A stretch of 28,193 nucleotides of DNA, taken from contig JANBQC010000367.1 in the NCBI GenBank assembly GCA_027576995.1, positions 1 through 28,193 of the forward strand. The letters run 5' to 3'. Positions 1 to 10,045 of the stretch are shown in pieces (positions within the stretch are counted from its first letter, which is position 1; every line of letters begins with the position of its first letter). Made by a program: the position numbers and the translations under genes. The notes beneath the pieces are model-generated. The model made no database searches, had not been told where the DNA came from, and saw only the letters and a program-made list of their open reading frames with translations. The DNA comes from Dimargaris cristalligena. Its lineage: Eukaryota; Kickxellomycota; Dimargaritomycetes; Dimargaritales; Dimargaritaceae.

Positions 1-157
1 TTCAAGACGTGATGCGAAGGGGGTTGGCAGGCTCCGGGACCAACACCATAAGATAAGGAAGGCATGCCAAGTAATCATTATGCTTAACTGATTTCAATTA
101 CTCCGTCTGCTATCGGTATCACCCCCTTAGTCCCTTCACAGCTCAAGCCGCACTTAC

Positions 158-861
158 AATAACACAGTTTTTGCCGATTTCCACGTAGTTGCCGATACTC
201 GCAGCCTCGACGATGGACCCTTCGCCCACCATCACATGGTCGCCAATCTTCATGGGGTAGTAGCTGAATACACCCTTGTAGGTCTTGTGGGGCGGCCGGA
301 TGATGGACTGCTGGCCCAGCAGGCAGTACCGGCCAATGGCAATGACCACTGCGTGGCCCGTCCCCGCCCGGCGGAGGTCGCCTCGGATGACGCACCCGGT
401 CTGGATAATGGTCTGTGGGTATGGTAATCGAAGCGGTGATGGAAGGAACGGGTACACTGGTGCCGGATTAAGGATAGGGTTGGGCGTGGCAACTAGGTGG
501 ATGGGATGCGTTCGTTTGAACATATACATCTAGAGATGGAGGCAGCCGCAACCGCTCCGTCAAACCAATGCATAGCTCCGAAGACTAGCCGGGCTTAAAG
601 ATAGTCACAGACCACGCAGGTTCAGTGGCCGCCTTGGGCTCTTGTCTCGATACCAACAGGGCATGATGTGTATGGGTGGGTCGCTGCTAAAGAAAAGGGA
701 AACGGCGTCTGTGAATAACTGTGTTTGGCAATGGGGTGACCTACCTTGCCCGAGAGGATGATGTTCTGGCTTCCGCAGATGACCGACTTGCGACTGACCT
801 TGTTGCCCGTCTCGGTCTCAATGTACTCCGCCCGGCTGTACTGGGTTAGCGGCTGCTCCAT
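158..861 (-). CDS. DCTN5: Dynactin subunit 5 (p25), 5' part, gene cut by left edge
   Basis: Predicted subunit of the dynactin pointed-end complex, which helps dynein bind cargo such as early endosomes. Exon 1 is 745-861 (39 aa, ATG at 861) and carries the family N-terminus [13 protein letters not shown] followed by [14 protein letters not shown]. It ends at a GTAGGT donor. Exon 2 is 158-412 (85 aa), entered at CAG|ACC, and carries the hexapeptide-repeat left-handed beta helix: [43 protein letters not shown]. It ends at a GTAAGT donor. Both junctions are phase 0 and the intron is 332 nt. The 124 residues seen are about two thirds of the usual 180-190. The C-terminal coil (residues after NCVI) is not evident in bases 1-157 and probably lies beyond the edge. 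Compared with animal p25 there is a short insertion between RGDL and IGRYC, as I recall in filamentous-fungal homologues. Family call is secure; the exact splice sites are inferred. Confidence 0.9.
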
Positions 862-1950
862 GTCGCATGGGTAACTGACTGATTCGTCCTCGGGAATGGG
901 ATTGGGGGTTGCTGTTAATGAGTGTAAAATGGATAGGACTGGTGGGGAAGGCTTTAGGCCATGGAAGCCCGCCTTCCACAAGTGAGATGCTCCCGCTTGT
1001 TCGCATTTCACTTGCCTTGGTTTTGTTTTCTCTATACCTATTAGTTCCAAATCGCTCCAACGAAATTGAATCACGTGTTGGTTATCCTGGTTCACTATTT
1101 TAACAGTCACTTAGTATTATACTACAAAAGAGAAAGTTTCTACAATTGCTATAACCCGGCATCAATGTCAAATTTGTATACTCTAATTACGTACTGCCAT
1201 TTCTTGAGCGATGGATATCTATAATAACGGCCTTACGCCGTATCTAGCCTGTCGGGTTGCGATTATATTATTATTTACTGGCGAGTATTTATGTAAATAT
1301 AACTTTAACTTGAGCGGCATTATATTTACCGATCCGCTTTTATAGCGATTATCTAGGTATATGGAGTATATTCCGCAGAGAATAGCGTGTCCATCGCCAT
1401 TGGCCCTTCCTAAAGAGACGAGGATAAGTGAGCCGCCAGCCGAGGTTACACCGTATAACCGGGTCTACCCTTACGGAATAGCACCCGTTGGTTGGCAGGG
1501 GCTACGGTCTACCCTACTGGCTGCCCTCGATCGATTAGCGGGAGCTGCTCCTCCTCTTCCCCCCAACTGTACCACGCACCGAATTTTATATTACACTTGA
1601 CAGCTGAATATCGGGTGATATTTCCTCCATCCGAGCGATTCCTCGCTAGCCTAAAAACCACTTTGGTATTATATATATATATATCCGTAAACCTTAAAGA
1701 ACCATCTTCGTCCATAATAATAATCCTCTTCTTCTTCAACACCTCCCCTTTTACTATTTTACTAACGAATACTACTATTACACTATCAAATAGTGCCACT
1801 GATTATATATTAAAACCTTCGCCTCGTAATCCTAGTCGACCCTCGGCTACTCCCATCGAACACCCTGGCATCTAAACTAGCTTGATTTCGGACTGGCTTC
1901 CCCTTCAAGACGTGCCTCATAACAACTCCCCTCTGTAAACTATTTCCACC
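862..1950. other. Divergent intergenic region, no gene seen
   Basis: This stretch separates the minus-strand p25 gene from the plus-strand MARVEL-like gene, so it should hold both promoters. Bases about 1130-1360 are very AT-rich. A short (AT)n run lies at 1671-1684. The open frames here (for example 1361-1600 and 1492-1875) are short, lack domain-like composition, and I do not support them as genes. Confidence 0.5.
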
Positions 1951-2475
1951 ATGATGTACAAGAAATCGGTCGTGTTTTTCAAATGGGGTCTTTATTGCGC
2001 CCTGATGGTCGGCAGCGCAATCCAGCTTGGGTTTGCCGTGACCGTGTACCGGTACTTCCGGCTTTTTCACGTCGAATCAGGGTATGGCCTGTTGAACCTC
2101 GCCTTGACCATGGGTGTCTTTTCCCTGGTGTGGATTGGGCTATTCCTACCTTTTGCCCAAACTCTGGCGGTGCGCTACAACGTCCACTGGCTTTTCTGGA
2201 CCGAGCATCCCCTCGTCGAGTGTGTGGTTGCGGGATTTCTGGCGCTGGGTTGGGTCGGATTCGCCGTGGGGATAAGTGTTCTTTGGTTCCCTGCGCTCAG
2301 CTGTGAAACAAATACTCCATTAGGCGCATCTTTATGCCCGGCGGTCACCGGTACACTCGCTACTAGTATTGTGACGGCGGTGATTGCAGCCTGCCTCAGC
2401 ACCCTCCTGCTGGTTATGTACCGAGCGATGCGGAAAATGACGATCCGGGGCTCGATGTACGCGGAAATGATGTAG
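1951..2475 (+). CDS. Four-helix membrane protein, MARVEL/Nce102-like
   Basis: A single-exon 174-aa protein. Four hydrophobic segments are visible at about residues 10-35 (FFKWGLYCALMVGSAIQLGF), 45-68, 88-113 (LVECVVAGFLALGWVGFAV) and 135-158. A loop between helices 3 and 4 contains two cysteines (SCET...SLCP) that could pair. The C-terminus is short and basic (MYRAMRKMTIRGS). This topology, the length and the Cys-bearing loop fit the fungal MARVEL-domain/Nce102 group, whose members organise plasma-membrane domains such as eisosomes. The start is the first of two ATGs in a good context (TTCCACCATGATG). Sequence identity to any named member is not obvious by eye, so the family is inferred from topology and size; another tetraspan family is possible. 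Confidence 0.7.
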   Translation: MMYKKSVVFFKWGLYCALMVGSAIQLGFAVTVYRYFRLFHVESGYGLLNLALTMGVFSLVWIGLFLPFAQTLAVRYNVHWLFWTEHPLVECVVAGFLALGWVGFAVGISVLWFPALSCETNTPLGASLCPAVTGTLATSIVTAVIAACLSTLLLVMYRAMRKMTIRGSMYAEMM

Positions 2476-3682
2476 TCTTTCATCAACTTTTATACATAAA
2501 ACTGGTTTAGTTATCGAGCTATATTATAAGGGGGGCCGTGGCCGTGGTTGTTCGAAGAGGCCCCTTACATATTCAGCTGTATCATAGAACGAATGGAGGG
2601 GGGTGTATATTGAATTAAGGATATGTGACAGGGACAGGGTTCTGTATCTCCACCGGGCGTCTATAAGTAAGGAATCCCCGGATATTAGCATTACGGGCAT
2701 TGTTAGGAGACCACAACCTTACCACCCTCTTCCAACGGAGGGGGGGCTTTAAACTGGATGCCAACTTCCCCCTTCCAGTCCTCTGCAGCCGAAGAAGCAC
2801 TTTTCTGTACAGGGTTGGTCCATGAATGTAGGGCCCAATGTACAGCGTGGGGTGTGGAATGGCAGTTCCGGCTTGAAACAATACATTTCCCACTGCCTCC
2901 GAGCCATAGGCCCATGAATGTGACTATTTTTTAGCAGCTGGTATGCTGTGGCCAATGGTATTTTTATCGGAGTGATGCGGTGCCACGGGGGGGTTCCAAA
3001 TGGCGGTGGGCTGCTAATTTGTGATTGATTAATATTATCATCAGGCGAGGAGGTGTGATTAGCCCCCGAATTAGTACGGTTTGGCCTATTGATAATGTTT
3101 CGTCGAGTGGCTCTGACGTGGGTAACCAATGGCTGATTCATATCACGAGTTAGGCTGGGTCCTTGAATATGCCCGGGCCAAGGGCGGCGGCGTTCACGGT
3201 TTCACCTGGACATATTTGAAGTATATTTTCGTTGACATTTTTTAACTGTTATGTTTTCTTTTGAGACAGCCATTGCTTACACATATCTCAATGATACCTG
3301 GTGCATTCTTTTAAAATAAAGCCCCCTACATATATACAACACTTCATCTCCCTTACTCTCTCTCTATATATAATATAAATGTATACCAATTAATTCGCCC
3401 GTGGTCATTTTAGTCCACATATTACACTCTAAACTACTATTCCCCCCGCCTTTAATTTCAGTACGTTGGGATTTTTTTTCTGATACCACCTCGTCTCTCT
3501 TCGTTTTCTTATTGCAGTAGTAGAGGGCCCCCCTCCTCTCCTCCTCCTCCTCCTCCTCCTCCTCTTCTCCAGGTGACCGTAGCCAATCTTAGTGGGTACA
3601 TTGCCCCCCCCCGCTCTCCCCAAATCCTTTCCTCCACACCTCTCTCTCCCCTTCTCTTCAGCCCGTTTTCAACTGCGTAGCC
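2476..3682. other. Intergenic region with pyrimidine tracts and a weak minus-strand open frame
   Basis: No convincing gene. Bases 2600-3145 hold overlapping minus-strand open frames (2703-2915, 2749-3141, 2615-2893) with no family match; one is discussed in the findings as a possible member of a dispersed element. From about 3340 the plus strand becomes strongly pyrimidine-rich, including a (CTC)9 run at 3538-3564 and C-runs near 3604. This tract ends at the GTP cyclohydrolase ATG and is probably its promoter and 5' UTR. Confidence 0.5.
3538..3564. repeat. (CTC)9 microsatellite in a polypyrimidine tract
   Basis: Nine perfect CTC units lie within a longer CT-rich stretch (about 3530-3670) just upstream of the GTP cyclohydrolase I start codon. 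The opposite strand reads as a purine run. Pyrimidine-rich leaders are common upstream of fungal genes, so a role in transcription start is plausible but not shown. Confidence 0.9.
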
Positions 3683-5561
3683 ATGACTTTCCCCAGCGCC
3701 CCCCCTCATGCCGAACGCTTGCCCAAAGTCATTGCTGAGACCACCGACTTTCGCTCGGCCCCAGTCTCCCCTGCCACCACCGTTGCCCACAAGGATTCGT
3801 TAAATGGGTCGCCGATCTCTAGCCGACCCGCCACCCCGCTGGAGCTCCCCTCCCGCCACCCCCTCGGCATGCACACTACCCGCCTGCCACTTCCGTCCGC
3901 TGTGGACGTGGATGGCCTCAGCTGGCCAAGTAAGTCCTTGCCCTCTGTCACAGTCTAACGGGCGGCTATCTATGGGATGTTTAATACATGTCGTTCGCTA
4001 CTATACATTTATCTATTCAAGTAGTGGGGATGTGCAGATAAGGCTGCTGGGCGGCGTATTTCTCCTCCTCCTTCCCCCCTTTTTTTTCAGTCAGCCATTC
4101 ATTACACACTAGAAATTATATGAGTTCAGTGTCACCACCGGGTCACGTTCCCAGTAGGATTGTCCCACCACTTACTATTCCCTTAGGTGGCCAACCTATC
4201 CCCAAGTCAGGTCTGAATCTAATCCCTTAACTCTCCATGCAACTAATCACTTCCCTGGAAAACAACTCTTCTAGGTATCGGTACCAAACAGCGGCTGGAC
4301 GAAACTGAAGAGGAAAAGGATATCCGTATTGCTAAGATCTCTGATGCCGTCAAGACCATATTGGAATGCCTGGGGGAGAACCCCGACCGCGAGGGTCTTA
4401 AGAAAACCCCTGATCGTTACGCCAAAGCCCTCATGTATTTCTCCAAGGGTTACGAGGAAAACATCAAAGGTAAGGTGTTTGCAATTAAGGCACTGTTGAC
4501 GGTACCAACCATCCTACCGATCCCCGTAGCCTCCATATCTTAAAAACTAACCCATTCGTGATCTGTGAACATTGCTGCACAATCGCTTACTAGATGTTGT
4601 CAATGATGCCCTGTTTGACGAAGGTGGGTGGTCGCTTTGCCCCTAATTACCGCTGTATTTACGGATCATAATTGAATTTATTGATGCTTCGGCCATCCCA
4701 ATGGACTCTGTCGGACTGATCGTTCCCGAACCATAGCATCTAACAACGTCTTTATGAGAATGCCTTTGCTCTAACTTCATTTTATCCCACCAGATAACGA
4801 AGAGATGGTGATCGTTCGGGATATTGACGTCTACTCCCTCTGTGAGCACCACATGGTCCCCTTCACTGGCAAAGTAAGCTACTCAGTGTAAGAACAATGG
4901 TCGAATCTATTATTAGCCCGACTGTGACCTGCTGCTTCCATTCCTTCCAAAACCGGTTCTAATCAGCCCCAAATTACCCGTGTCCTTACAATCCTATTCC
5001 CCATTTACCCCACCCACAGATCAGCATCGGATATATTCCCAATCGCCGGGTCCTGGGTATTTCTAAATTGGCCCGGATTGCGGAGATGTTCAGCCGCCGA
5101 CTGCAAGTCCAGGAGCGGCTAACCAAACAAATCGCAGTAACCATCAACGAAATTCTGAAGCCCCAGGGCGTAGCAGTTGTGATGGAAGCCAGGTAGGTTT
5201 TTTTGGCGGTATAGTATTTTACTCTTGTATTACTGATCGACTAATATGGTCAATGGATCAAGGATAGACTAGCCCTTATTCCGTTGGAGTTGACGAGTTT
5301 CTAGGCATTCCTAACTAAAACGAAGTTATACTGCAATGGTTTGCCTCCGCTGGCCACTACTTAACAATACCTGTTTGTATATTTATATTTATATATATAT
5401 TATTGTTTCCCCGACCCCCTCTTAATCCCATTAGTCATCTCTGCATGGTTATGCGAGGCGTCCAGAAGCCCGGCAGCCGGACCATTACAAGCTACATGGT
5501 TGGTCGTTTCCGGGATGACCCCAAGACACGGGAGGAATTCTTGAGTCTGGTGAGAAATTAA
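3683..5561 (+). CDS. FOL2: GTP cyclohydrolase I, six exons
   Basis: Cytosolic enzyme converting GTP to 7,8-dihydroneopterin triphosphate, the first step of folate and pterin synthesis. Exons: 3683-3929, 4275-4469, 4594-4623, 4794-4873, 5020-5192, 5435-5561. All junctions keep frame, giving 283 aa. The first ~85 residues are a Ser/Pro-rich extension ending DGLSWPS, typical of fungal enzymes. The catalytic domain follows, with [19 protein letters not shown], then [11 protein letters not shown], then [20 protein letters not shown], and ends [10 protein letters not shown]. Expected zinc ligands are Cys174, His177 and Cys245; the Cys-to-Cys spacing of 71 equals that of the human enzyme (141 and 212). 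Exon 3 is only 30 nt. The start is the first ATG of this frame, after a pyrimidine-rich leader. No missing catalytic feature is seen. The gene is not adjacent to other folate genes. Confidence 0.95.
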
Positions 5562-7018
5562 ATCAACGGCCACCTGGGTGAGCAGCTGTGGCTATATCAC
5601 CTGCCTACCTAGTGTAGCTTCCTTCTCCTTGACCATAGAGCAGAAATATACCTTGGGATGCGTATGCTCTCCAGTAGGTTGGGTATGCCCAGCAAAATCC
5701 CGGGATTTATTGTTTCATTTATTTCTTACTGCTTGTTTTGTAGTGTTTTGCTTATATATATTTATCCGCGAAACCAATCTTTCCCCTAGGCCAATGCCTT
5801 TAACCCCGTTTCCCCATATACGTCTCATTATATATCTGTCTATATACACATACATACATATATATATATCTATTTATATATGATTCTATCCAAGTATTCC
5901 ATTATGAGAAATCTAGATGCTGGAACCGCTTCGGTTACTTGATCTTCGGGTATCTAGTGTTATTGCCTAAGTCTAGAGTATCTATACCCCGTTGCTGAAT
6001 TTGTTTTTTCTCGTTATATACCCGCTTAATAGTTCAATGGACATTTTCTATGCCGCTCAGTGTTTGATTGCTTCTCTTATTTTCTAATTTTACCGTTATT
6101 TCCGTATTTCATTTTCCATTTATTTCTTTTCTCTTCGCCCATCCGTACTTGGTTCAATGTTTTAGCCTTGCTAATGGTATGTGTACGCCACATCTTGCCT
6201 TGCCATGACCACTGCCTCTTTTATTTCTGCCATTTACATTTACATTTACTCACCCATTTTAATCAATTAAATATTGTGTTCGAAAAGATGAGACCTGCTT
6301 AGCCGGTTCGGGAAATCTTTTATTAACTGAGTTGATCAACCTAAACATGCTCATTTATATATAAATAGAGAGAGAGAGAGAGAGAGAGAGGAGGGAGGCG
6401 GAGTGCTCTTCGCCATCTCCAAATAATAACAGGGTTACTACTACACTAATTCGACTAGACTTCCTCGAAAGGTCTGGTATACTACTGCTCAATAGATTTT
6501 GGATAAGAACATATTCCAAGATACTAAAATGGGTTCAACCGCTATTATCGGGCCAAATTACCACTGCTGATTAAAATGCCCAAGTCACACCACACCACAC
6601 TACGCTGCGGTGCTGCTTGCTATAAACCAGCCTACAGCTGCTGCTGGCCATGCACATTATACTTATCCTGGAAGAAGTGAAACCTGCCTCCGCTCTTACT
6701 CGCCCGAGTGGCCCATTAGCCCTGTTCCTTTCTCTGTCTTCTACCTTGAGTCTCATACCGTCGCCGTGGGTCAGCCATTCAATTCGCATAGTATAGTTTG
6801 TGTTTAAACCTTTAACTGCATCACGTCGTCCATTACCCTGTCTTTTTCCCATACTTCCACTCCTCCTTCTACTGACTTGCTACAATTTCTTCCAAAGGCC
6901 CTGCAAGTCAAGTCAAGCCAAAACGTCCACATCTACTGTGTTATTTTTTTGCACCTCCCCTTCCTCATACCATCGGCCTTCACTCTTCGCAGTCCGCATT
7001 CCGGCTTCCAGCTCATCC
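5562..7018. other. Intergenic region, AT-rich, with (AG)12 microsatellite
   Basis: Between GTP cyclohydrolase I and the Vps17-like gene, both plus strand. Bases 5740-5885 are rich in TATA-like and TATC repeats, and 6060-6250 is T/C-rich. The open frames (5578-5883, 6060-6302, 6571-6852) are low-complexity translations and are not supported. The last ~200 bases are pyrimidine-rich and probably form the promoter and leader of the Vps17-like gene. Confidence 0.5.
6367..6390. repeat. (AG)12 microsatellite
   Basis: Twelve uninterrupted AG units followed by a purine-rich run (GAGGGAGGCGGAG). Intergenic; no function implied. Confidence 0.95.
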
Positions 7019-9603
7019 ATGGCTAACCCTAAAGACCCCCGCCGCGGAGCTCCCCCGGGCACCGCCCAGCAGGATGCCCACACCGGGCTTGTCTTTAGAA
7101 TTTCCCAAATGGACCGGTCCAAGAAAGTTGCCTCGGTCCGCTTTGACGTCACCGTAAGTAATCCCAAGGGGTATTTTCAACCGTCGAACCGAACACGCTT
7201 CCGGGATTCCCCCCCATCTACCTTCCTGGCCCGAAACCCTTCCCTACGACACATTGAGTTTTAAGCTAGGGGGCAGGTCCGCCGTGTGGTCTTGGCATAA
7301 AAGACTAGTGTCGACATGTCTACTGTGGACCTCCGCAGGCCCAGCATCATGGTCCCGAGAAATAGTATACCTACTAGCTTTGAAAACATTCTTTACCGAC
7401 CAGGGGACCCGCTACCTATAAATGCCAATTATATTCTCAGACTGACCTAGGCATTTTTGTCAATCACCCTTATATATACAACTAATACTATTAATAATAC
7501 AATGCACCCCTACCGTAAAGTCGCATCTGCCCAACTATAAACGCAGCAAATACCTTTCGATCGAGCGAAGCTACCCAGAGTTCGAAAAGCTCCGACAGCA
7601 CCTCATTCAGACCTATTCAGAATGCGTCATTCCGGCCCTGCCGCCGCCTTCGGCCGCTACTGCAACTACACTTAACAGCAGCCACCTCCCCAATGGTGGT
7701 GGTGCAGGCATCATTCACATCAATCCACCGGGATACACGGGGCCTACTGCATCCTTTAATACCACCCCGTATGAAGAAGAGGCAATTGTGAGAGAGGCCT
7801 TCCATCTGTTCCTGGCCCGGATCGCCGAACACCCCATCTTGCGTAGCGACTACGAACTACGGGAATTTATCGAAGCCCCTTTTCTGGTAGGTTTAATAAC
7901 ATGTACAACGATAGGCTACTATCTCCGAATCTCCCATGAAAATCAAGCGATAACCTAGTGGCCTCAAGGCTTACCTCCTTACATCCCATCACCATACCTG
8001 ATTATCCCCTCCCCCTGGCACCATCGATCCCCGCAGTTTAACCCAGCCACCATGGCTAGCGGTTCCTCGCGTTCCCAGGGCTCCTTCCTGTCGTTTGGGA
8101 CCTCTCGTCGAAACCGGAATACCTTTCCCCAGGCTGCCGACCAGTCGGTCGATTTGAATGGCCTTGAGCTGGGATCGGCGGAATGGTACGACTCCCTGGG
8201 TACACGTATGGCTAAATTAGAAACCCAATTGCAGCCCACCAAGAAGATTGCCGGTCGAGTGTCTCGTAGACGCAAAGGTATGTCATTAGAGAGAATGCCC
8301 ATTGAATTCATATTCTACACGAAGAATACAATTGGCGGGCTGAACGGCGGGTCCACACGCCATTTATTTCCTCAACATTGGACCCTGCTTTAAAGCCCAT
8401 ATTAAACCCCCTCGTGCATTACAATACTTACCGTTAACCCCCTGTTTATCTTGAATATCAGCCCTCTCGGAATGCCTACAGGACTTTGCGGCCAAAAACG
8501 TCGCCATTTCGGTCACCGAACCTAACGACGAACTGAGTCTGTAAGTACCTGTAACCTATTACATACTGAGTGTAGATTTCACGGGAAGATATCGCATCCG
8601 TGTATTAAACGTGTCGCCTCTAATATCCTGACACTTGGGTTGAGAATATGATACTTACCTCATTTTTATATTGCCGTTGACTAAATTCGCGAGCTAGTAT
8701 TTTACGAAAAACGGGGAATTTACTCCATCGGATCAGCGATATCCAACGGTTGCAGGTAATAATTATATTAAATAATATATATATATATATATATGGTGCC
8801 GACTATTAGTGGTACTGTGTAATCGTATGTTAACTCCGCCATCCTATCGTAGCACTACCAAGTATCATTTACCCCGTTCCGCCCAGCCTTACCCATTCAT
8901 TTATTGGGCTAACCGATAATTCACTTATGCCCATCTAGGCTGATCACGAAAGTATGCGCCTGGAATACTTCCTCGATATCCAGGCGCAAGCCGCCGATAC
9001 TCTACTGGACTGCCTGGTGCGACGCCAGCAAATATACGCCGAAGCCGAAGCGTTCACCAAGCGGACGGAGCGTAAAAAACAAAACATAATGGTCCTGCGG
9101 TCGTCGAGTTCTATCCATAGTGAACGGGCGGACCAGGCCCTTGAGGATTATGAGCAGGTAAGTGGACATGGTGTCCTATTATACACAGATTTTGATATAA
9201 TACTATTTTAGAGTCCCATTATTATGTAATGACCCGAGTCAACCATCATAAAATCATTCTAAAACCGGGATGGTTCAATAGAGACTGACTGTGGTGTTCT
9301 GGATACTTGCTGACTGGCCCTTTTTTTTAAAAAAATGGACCGATTTAGGCAAAGACGGAGCAGGCCGCCCAGATGCACATTGTTGAACGCGTGAATACCC
9401 ATTTGCCCCAAGACCTGCAGCGGGCCGAACGGCTGCGTGAACACGACTACACCCAATGGCTGAAGAATTTCGCCAAGCGCCAGCTGGAGTTTGAGAAGAA
9501 ACAACTCGACGAATGGCAGCAACTGGCCCTGTCACTAAGTAAACCCAAACTGCAGCAGGAGATCCTGTTGGCTAATGGCATGAGTAAACCAATCCCCAAC
9601 TAA
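7019..9603 (+). CDS. VPS17: Vps17-like PX-BAR sorting nexin of the retromer, seven exons
   Basis: Predicted sorting nexin that pairs with Vps5 on endosomes and tubulates membrane for retromer recycling to the Golgi. Exons: 7019-7153, 7521-7886, 8037-8277, 8462-8540, 8698-8755, 8939-9157, 9349-9603; phases agree, giving 450 aa. The PX domain covers about residues 20-165: RFDVT|SHLPNYKRSKY across the first junction, then the SIERSYPEFEKL motif and RSDYELREFIEAPF. It is interrupted by a ~45-residue Ser/Thr/Gly/Pro-rich insert at about 80-125. Residues ~210-440 form a charged, helical BAR region (ADHESMRLEYFLDIQ, ERLREHDYTQWLKNFAKRQ). The call as Vps17 rather than Vps5/SNX1 rests on the PX pattern and on RSDYEL. 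The start is the first in-frame ATG (TCATCCATGGC). The exon 2 acceptor (GTAAAG|TCG) is weak, so that boundary is the least certain. Yeast Vps17 is longer (551 aa). Confidence 0.85.
8775..8794. repeat. (AT)10 microsatellite in a Vps17 intron
   Basis: Ten AT units near the 5' end of intron 5 (8756-8938) of the Vps17-like gene. Intronic, so no coding effect. Confidence 0.9.
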
Positions 9604-10045
9604 AGAGGTATCACTTCCTTTTGCCAGCCTCTGTATATCGCGGACGGGGGACCAATGCCGCCTTCCTAGCAACCTTTTTTGCCTAATATTCCTGGAACCC
9701 ATTTTTATTTTTATTGCTCATGAGTCCCTGGCCTTCCTGGTATTATTCGTATTTTTTTATATCTACCCAATACCTCCGAGATCGAGATTACGTTGATGTT
9801 AGATTTGCTTATCCTACATATATACGTGTATGTTTTCTACATACTGATTCCCCTACCAGTTTTCATTGCTCTTTTCTAACCTTTGGCTATATAGTAGTTT
9901 TGGCTTACTTTGCGCACCACCACGCAATTGTATTTTTGATGGCATTTTCTTTTTTTTTTTAGTATTACCCAATAAATACATTCAACTCCGAAAACTATGT
10001 AATAATTGGGGGGGGGGACAAAGGGACTACCGCCTAACGCTGCCA
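9604..10045. other. Convergent 3' intergenic region
   Basis: Lies between the stop codons of the Vps17-like gene (plus) and the unknown 865-aa gene (minus). It contains T-rich stretches (a long T run at about 9948-9960) and a G10 run at 10008-10017. Open frames here are hydrophobic low-complexity translations and not supported. The region presumably holds both polyadenylation sites. Confidence 0.5.

Noticed and set aside
1..157. Possible last exon of dynactin p25 (minus-strand frame reading VLVPEPANPF)
   Set aside because: It weakly recalls the family VLPPxTVVPPF stretch, but the preceding conserved segment is missing and no splice phase could be fixed.
1361..1875. Two overlapping plus-strand open frames before the MARVEL-like gene
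   Set aside because: Low-complexity translation, no motif, and no splice path in frame into the downstream ATG.
9328..9337. T8 followed by A7 as a terminator-like hairpin
   Set aside because: It lies at the 3' end of a Vps17 intron in a eukaryotic gene; a simple homopolymer junction is the likelier reading.
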